In this document: positions 59,954 to 64,000 of the stretch, piece by piece
How the letters are laid out: the number at the start of each line of letters is the position of its first letter
Position numbering within the stretch: position 1 is the stretch's first letter
NCBI RefSeq assembly: GCF_013003965.1
Contig: NZ_CP053069.1
Location: forward strand, 2,511,419 to 2,575,418
DNA length: 64,000 nt
Direction: 5' to 3'
Origin: Usitatibacter rugosus
GTDB lineage: Bacteria > Pseudomonadota > Gammaproteobacteria > Burkholderiales > Usitatibacteraceae
Translations under genes and position numbers: made by a program
Notes under the pieces: generated by a model
What the model was told of the DNA's origin: nothing
Database searches by the model: none
What the model saw: the letters and a program-made list of their open reading frames with translations, nothing else

Positions 59954-62457
59954 ACGCGGCGGTCCTGCTGCAGTTGCTGCGCGGCGCGGCCATCGGCCAG
60001 CGCGTGCGGCTCGCCCTCACCCTCTCGTGCATCGCGCTCGGCGTGGCGCTCGCGGGAGCGGTGCACACGTTGCACGCGTCCGCGCTGACGGAAGTCGACC
60101 GCGCCGCGCGCACGCTCGCGGGAAGTGCCGACCTGGAGATCCGCGGACCCCGCAGCGGCTTCGACGAGGCACTCTTCCCGAAGATCGCCCGGCATCCGGA
60201 AGTGCTCGCGGCCAGTCCTGTCGTGGAGCTCGAGGCGTCGCTCGCCAATGGGAAAGACACGCTGCATGTGATGGGTGTGGATCCGTTCCGTGCGGCTCGC
60301 CTGCAGCCCGGCTTCCTCGTCGGCGAGGCGAATTTCTCGTGGGCCGCCGAGGGGCTCGATTCCGCGAATGCCTGGCTCACGCCCTCGGCCCTGGCTCGCC
60401 TCGGCGTGAAGGTCGGCGGAACGGTCGCGCTTCGGTCGGGCCCCGGGACCGTCGAGCTGCATGTCGCGGGCGTGTTGCCGCGGCTCGATGCGGGTGGCGA
60501 GATCGCGGTGATCGACATCGCCTCGGCCCAGGAGCGCTTCGATCGGCTCGGAAAACTCTCGCGCATCGACCTGCGCCTGCGGGCCGGTGTGGATGCAGAG
60601 GCGTTCCGCGTCGCGCTCGCAGCCGAGCTTCCACCCGGCGTGGTTGCCATGCCGCCTGCCGCGATCTCGGGACGCGCCGCGTCGCTCACGCGCGCCTATC
60701 GCGTGAACCTGAACGCGCTCGCTTCGATGGCATTGCTCACCGGCCTCTTCCTCGTCTTCTCGACGCTCGCGCTGCAGGCCGCTCGCCGGCGGGAGGAATA
60801 CGCCCTGCTTCGCGCGCTCGGCGTCACGCGCGGCGGCCTCGCGCGCCTCGTGCTGGTGGAAGGCCTGCTGGTCGGGCTCGCCGGCGCGGCGATCGGAACG
60901 CTGGGCGGACTCGCGGTGAGCCGCGTCGTGCTCGAACGCTTCGGCACCGACCTGGGGTCCGGTTACTTCCGCGGCATCGAGGCCACGTTCGCGCCCGATC
61001 CATGGGCGTTGTCCGCGATCGCGTTCCTCGGCATCGCGACCTCGCTCGCCGGTGCGTGGGCCGTGGCGCGCAGTGCCAGCCGCGTGGAGATCGCCTCGGC
61101 GCTTCGCGAGCGCGCGCACGACCTGCCGGCCGGAGATCGGCACGCGCTGCCTGTCGCCCTGGGTCTCATTGTTGCCGGTGTTCCGTTCCTCTGGGCACCG
61201 CCCGTCGGCGGCCTTCCGCTCGGCGGCTACACCACCATCGCGCTCTGGCTCGCGGCCTCGGCGTTGCTCGTGCCTCCAGCCTGCCGCGCCCTTCTCGCGC
61301 GCTTCGCGCCCACGCGCGATCCGATCGCGCACCTGGCCGCCGCGCAGTTCCGCCACCTCCCCGGCCATCTTGCGGCGAGCGTGGCGGGCATCGTCGTGTC
61401 CGCATCGCTCTGCGCCGCGATGGTGGTGATGGTGCATTCCTTCCGCGTCTCGCTCGACCGGTGGCTCACCAGCGTGATCGGCGCGGATCTCTACGTGCGG
61501 GGCGCGGAAGGCGACACCGTCACCTTCAGTCCCGAGCAACAACGCGCGATCGCGGCGCTTCCGCAGCTCGCCCGCGTCGACGTGATGCGCTATGACCGCC
61601 TCACGCTCGGCGCCGACGTGCCGCAGGTGACGCTGCTCGCGCGCACCCTCGATGACCGCGTGCTGCGCGGCTTCCAGGCCGAGCCCGCGTCGCGGCCCGA
61701 GAACACCAAGGCGATACCCGTGTGGGTGAGCGAGGCCGCGGTCGATCTCCATGGATGGCGCAAGGGCGAGCCGATGACGCTTCCGATCGGCGGACGCTCG
61801 ACCGAGGTGTTCGTCGTCGGAACCTTCCGCGACTTCGCGCGGACCTGGGGCGCCGTGCTGATGGACATCGAGGACTACCGCCGCCTCACCGGTGACCTGG
61901 CCGCCAACGACCTCGCGGTGGATCTCACCGATCGGGCCCGCACGAGCGAGGCACAGGCCGCGATCCGCCTCGCACTCGCCGACGCTCCGGCCCTGCGCAT
62001 CGAGGACGCAACGGGACTCCACCAGCGTTCGCTCGACATCTTCGACCGCACGTTCGCGGCCACGTACGCGCTCGAGGCGGTGGCCCTGGTGATCTCGCTC
62101 GCGGGTCTGACCAGCAGCTTCGCCGCCATCGCCTGGTCGCGGCGGCGCGAGTTCGGCGTGCTGCGCCACCTGGGCCTCCGGCGTCGCGACGTGCTGCGGA
62201 TGCTCACCGTGGAAGGCGCCGTTGCCGGAACGCTCGGCGCGGCGATTGGTCTCGCCTCGGGCGCGGCGATCAGCGTCGTGCTGGTGCAAGTGGTGAACCG
62301 CCAGTCGTTCCATTGGGGCATGGAGGTGCACTGGCCGTTTGCGGCGCTCGTCGCCCTTGCCACGGCGCTGGTTGTCGCGTGCGCCATCGGGGCGCGCTGG
62401 AGTGCCCACGCGGCGGTTCGCGAGGAAGCCGTTCGAGCGGTGCGGGACGATGCGTAG
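59950..62457 (+). CDS. FtsX-like ABC permease, two-module fusion (AttFG-like)
   Basis: An 835-residue inner membrane protein made of two FtsX/MacB-type modules. The first helix (about 20-37) is followed by a periplasmic domain, then three helices at about 258-390; a helix pair near 395-445 joins a second periplasmic domain (about 510-690) and three closing helices at about 695-815. Both modules end with the typical RRREEYALLRALGVTR and RRREFGVLRHLGLRRRD coupling helices. It overlaps the ATPase gene by 4 bp and the lipocalin-like gene by 8 bp. Direction should be export or extraction; the substrate is unknown. Confidence 0.92.
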   Translation: MNAAVLLQLLRGAAIGQRVRLALTLSCIALGVALAGAVHTLHASALTEVDRAARTLAGSADLEIRGPRSGFDEALFPKIARHPEVLAASPVVELEASLANGKDTLHVMGVDPFRAARLQPGFLVGEANFSWAAEGLDSANAWLTPSALARLGVKVGGTVALRSGPGTVELHVAGVLPRLDAGGEIAVIDIASAQERFDRLGKLSRIDLRLRAGVDAEAFRVALAAELPPGVVAMPPAAISGRAASLTRAYRVNLNALASMALLTGLFLVFSTLALQAARRREEYALLRALGVTRGGLARLVLVEGLLVGLAGAAIGTLGGLAVSRVVLERFGTDLGSGYFRGIEATFAPDPWALSAIAFLGIATSLAGAWAVARSASRVEIASALRERAHDLPAGDRHALPVALGLIVAGVPFLWAPPVGGLPLGGYTTIALWLAASALLVPPACRALLARFAPTRDPIAHLAAAQFRHLPGHLAASVAGIVVSASLCAAMVVMVHSFRVSLDRWLTSVIGADLYVRGAEGDTVTFSPEQQRAIAALPQLARVDVMRYDRLTLGADVPQVTLLARTLDDRVLRGFQAEPASRPENTKAIPVWVSEAAVDLHGWRKGEPMTLPIGGRSTEVFVVGTFRDFARTWGAVLMDIEDYRRLTGDLAANDLAVDLTDRARTSEAQAAIRLALADAPALRIEDATGLHQRSLDIFDRTFAATYALEAVALVISLAGLTSSFAAIAWSRRREFGVLRHLGLRRRDVLRMLTVEGAVAGTLGAAIGLASGAAISVVLVQVVNRQSFHWGMEVHWPFAALVALATALVVACAIGARWSAHAAVREEAVRAVRDDA

Positions 62458-63562
62458 CCTCATTCGCGTGCTTGTCCAGGCATTCGCCGGTACGTTGGTG
62501 CTCGCGAGCGTGTCGCTGCTCGCGGGCACGTTGCTGCTTACCGGCACAGCCGTAGCATCCGACACGGCGACCTACGATCCCGTCGTCCCCGGCCGCGCGA
62601 TTCGTCTGCCGGAAGACGCCGGAGCGCATCCCGGACATCGCCTCGAGTGGTGGTACGTGACCGGCCATCTCGATTCCGACGAGGGCCCGCTCGGATTCCA
62701 GGTGACGTTCTTTCGCGCACGCAATCCCGATGCCGAGGGACGCGCGAGCCGTTTCGCGCCCTCGCAGCTCCTCTTCGCACACGCAGCGCTCGCGCAGCCA
62801 TCGCACGGGCGCCTGCGCCACGAGGAGCGCAACGCCCGCGCCGGCTTCGGCCTCGCCGAGGCACGCACCGGCGGGACCGACGTCTTCATCGACGACTGGT
62901 CGATGAAATTCGCGGAAGGCGCCTACCGCACGCGCATCCCCGGCGACGCGTTCACGCTCGACCTCACGATGCGGCCCACGCAGCCGCCGATCCTGCAGGG
63001 CGACCGGGGCTTCAGCCGCAAGGGACCCTCCCTGGAATACGCCAGCTACTACTACAGCGAGCCCCATCTCGAGGTCACCGGCACCGTGCGGGTCGGTGGC
63101 AAATCGCTTCCTGTGCGCGGTACCGCGTGGCTCGATCACGAATGGTCCAGCGCTCCGCTCGCCAAGGAGGCCGTCGGTTGGGATTGGGTGGGCCTCAACT
63201 TCGAGGATGGCGCCGCCCTGATGGCCTTTCGCATGCGCGGCCGCACCGGCAATGTCGTGTGGGCCGGCGGTACCTATCGACCCGCCCGCGGAGAACCGGT
63301 CACGCTCGGCCCCGACGATGTTCGCTTCACGCCGCTGCGCTCGTGGAAATCGCCCCGAACCGCGACCGACTATCCCGTCGCGATGGAGGTGCGCGCCGGC
63401 GGACGCACCTGGAAGCTGGAGCCGCTGCTCGATGACCAGGAGCTGGACGCGCGCGGCAGCACCGGCACGCTCTACTGGGAAGGCGCGGTGAAGGTCACGG
63501 GCTCCTCCGCGGGCAAGGGCTACCTCGAGCTCACCGGTTACCGCGAGAAGCTGCCGTTCTGA
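62450..63562 (+). CDS. Secreted lipocalin-like protein, AttH / CrtC-related
   Basis: A 370-residue exported protein (hydrophobic start VLVQAFAGTLVLASVSLLAG, cleavage near VAS). The body is the double-lipocalin fold of AttH and carotenoid 1,2-hydratase relatives: HRLEWWYVTGHLDS, GFQVTFFRARNP, SYYYSEPHLEVTGTV, GTAWLDHEWSS and GWDWVGLNFEDGAALMAFRM are family landmarks. It overlaps the permease by 8 bp and is the expected third part of an AttEFGH-type system. A hydrolytic or lipid-carrying role is not settled. Confidence 0.92.
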   Translation: MRSLIRVLVQAFAGTLVLASVSLLAGTLLLTGTAVASDTATYDPVVPGRAIRLPEDAGAHPGHRLEWWYVTGHLDSDEGPLGFQVTFFRARNPDAEGRASRFAPSQLLFAHAALAQPSHGRLRHEERNARAGFGLAEARTGGTDVFIDDWSMKFAEGAYRTRIPGDAFTLDLTMRPTQPPILQGDRGFSRKGPSLEYASYYYSEPHLEVTGTVRVGGKSLPVRGTAWLDHEWSSAPLAKEAVGWDWVGLNFEDGAALMAFRMRGRTGNVVWAGGTYRPARGEPVTLGPDDVRFTPLRSWKSPRTATDYPVAMEVRAGGRTWKLEPLLDDQELDARGSTGTLYWEGAVKVTGSSAGKGYLELTGYREKLPF

Positions 63563-63581
63563 GTCCGCTATCATCGCGGCC

Positions 63582-64000
63582 ATGACGGCGAACGTGCTGC
63601 GCGACGTGCATCCCGAGCAGGGCGTTCGCGCCGAGGTGGGCGAGATCGCGGCCATCGAGGCGCTGCGCGGCGTCGCGGTGCTGTGGGTGATCCTCTTCCA
63701 CTACTGGGTGCTGCGCGTGGACGCGTTCCCGAAGGATCCGTGGAACGCCTTCATCGCCTCGGTGCCGCCGCTTCGCGCGATCGTCTCCAACGGCTACCTC
63801 GGGGTCGAGCTCTTCTTCCTCATCACCGGGTTCCTGCTCACGCTGCCGTGGTTCCGCCACGCACTGCAGGGCCGGCCCGCACCCTCGGCCCGCGGCTTCT
63901 ACGTGCGGCGGATCCGGCGCATCGTGCCGGCCTACTACGTGCAGCTCTTCTTCCTGATCGTGGTGTTCGTGCCGCTCTACTACGGCTCGAACTACTGGAT
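63582..64000 (+). CDS. Acyltransferase 3 family protein (OafA-like), N-terminal fragment
   Basis: The reading frame is open to the right edge, so 139 codons are seen. After a short polar start come IEALRGVAVLWVILFHY, with the family Arg and His of the first membrane helix, then GYLGVELFFLITGFLL and RRIRRIVPAYYVQLFF. These match membrane O-acyltransferases that modify sugars of the cell surface. It begins 19 bp after the lipocalin-like gene, so it may belong to the same unit. Confidence 0.9.
   Translation, partial: MTANVLRDVHPEQGVRAEVGEIAAIEALRGVAVLWVILFHYWVLRVDAFPKDPWNAFIASVPPLRAIVSNGYLGVELFFLITGFLLTLPWFRHALQGRPAPSARGFYVRRIRRIVPAYYVQLFFLIVVFVPLYYGSNYW

Overview
The window is high-GC chromosomal DNA (short intergenic gaps, dense ATGA/GTGA stop-start overlaps, long spurious antisense frames) from a free-living betaproteobacterium. 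The assignment rests on the block rpoE-rseA-rseB-mucD-lepA-lepB-DUF4845-rnc-era-recO-pdxJ-acpS-nagZ-uvrC-pgsA-tRNA-Gly-tRNA-Cys and on an IPTL-CTERM surface protein. A Usitatibacter-like or Burkholderiales-like source is possible, but that is recall, not something the sequence proves. I see no phage, insertion sequence or CRISPR array.

Layout. 1-14.8 kb is accessory: an AhpD-like protein, an alpha/beta hydrolase, a ThuA-like protein, an SDR, a tandem class III cyclase fused to an AAA/TPR module (architecture of soluble adenylyl cyclase), a DsbA/FrnE-like oxidoreductase with MsrA, two penicillin-binding-protein-like serine hydrolases and an M20 peptidase. 14.9-19.2 kb holds three secreted or anchored proteins; two share a WWN...ESGWG domain (three copies in all) and the third carries a long AExK repeat. 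19.2-29.5 kb is one minus-strand island: three paralogous epoxide hydrolases, a monothiol thioredoxin-fold protein, a one-cysteine MsrB, a second MsrA, DoxX, and a propeller-type histidine kinase with its NarL-type regulator. 29.7-37.9 kb is a second signalling block: a giant Ser/Thr kinase-AAA-GAF-PAS-histidine kinase with a receiver protein, divergent from a FixJ-type regulator and a patatin-like lipoprotein.

37.9-53.2 kb is the conserved core block on the minus strand: tRNA-Cys, an IPTL-CTERM gene lodged between tRNA-Cys and tRNA-Gly, pgsA, uvrC, nagZ, acpS, pdxJ, recO, era, rnc, DUF4845, lepB, lepA, a glutaredoxin-like gene, mucD, rseB, rseA and rpoE, with a good sigma-E-type promoter upstream of rpoE. 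53.4-64 kb runs on the plus strand: nadB overlapping nnrD, a 39-bp perfect inverted repeat, ETF-ubiquinone oxidoreductase, a CBS protein, a DUF4337 protein, an AttEFGH-like ABC exporter with a lipocalin-type partner, and a truncated acyltransferase.

Best candidate for something new: the 19.2-29.5 kb island. Two nearly identical 32-bp inverted repeats with the same 12-8-12 spacing lie upstream of the kinase-regulator operon and upstream of doxX-epoxide hydrolase 1. They look like operators of a two-component system controlling repair of oxidised methionine and detoxification of epoxides. The Tat-leader epoxide hydrolase has two in-frame starts, each with a strong Shine-Dalgarno sequence, which would give exported and cytosolic forms.
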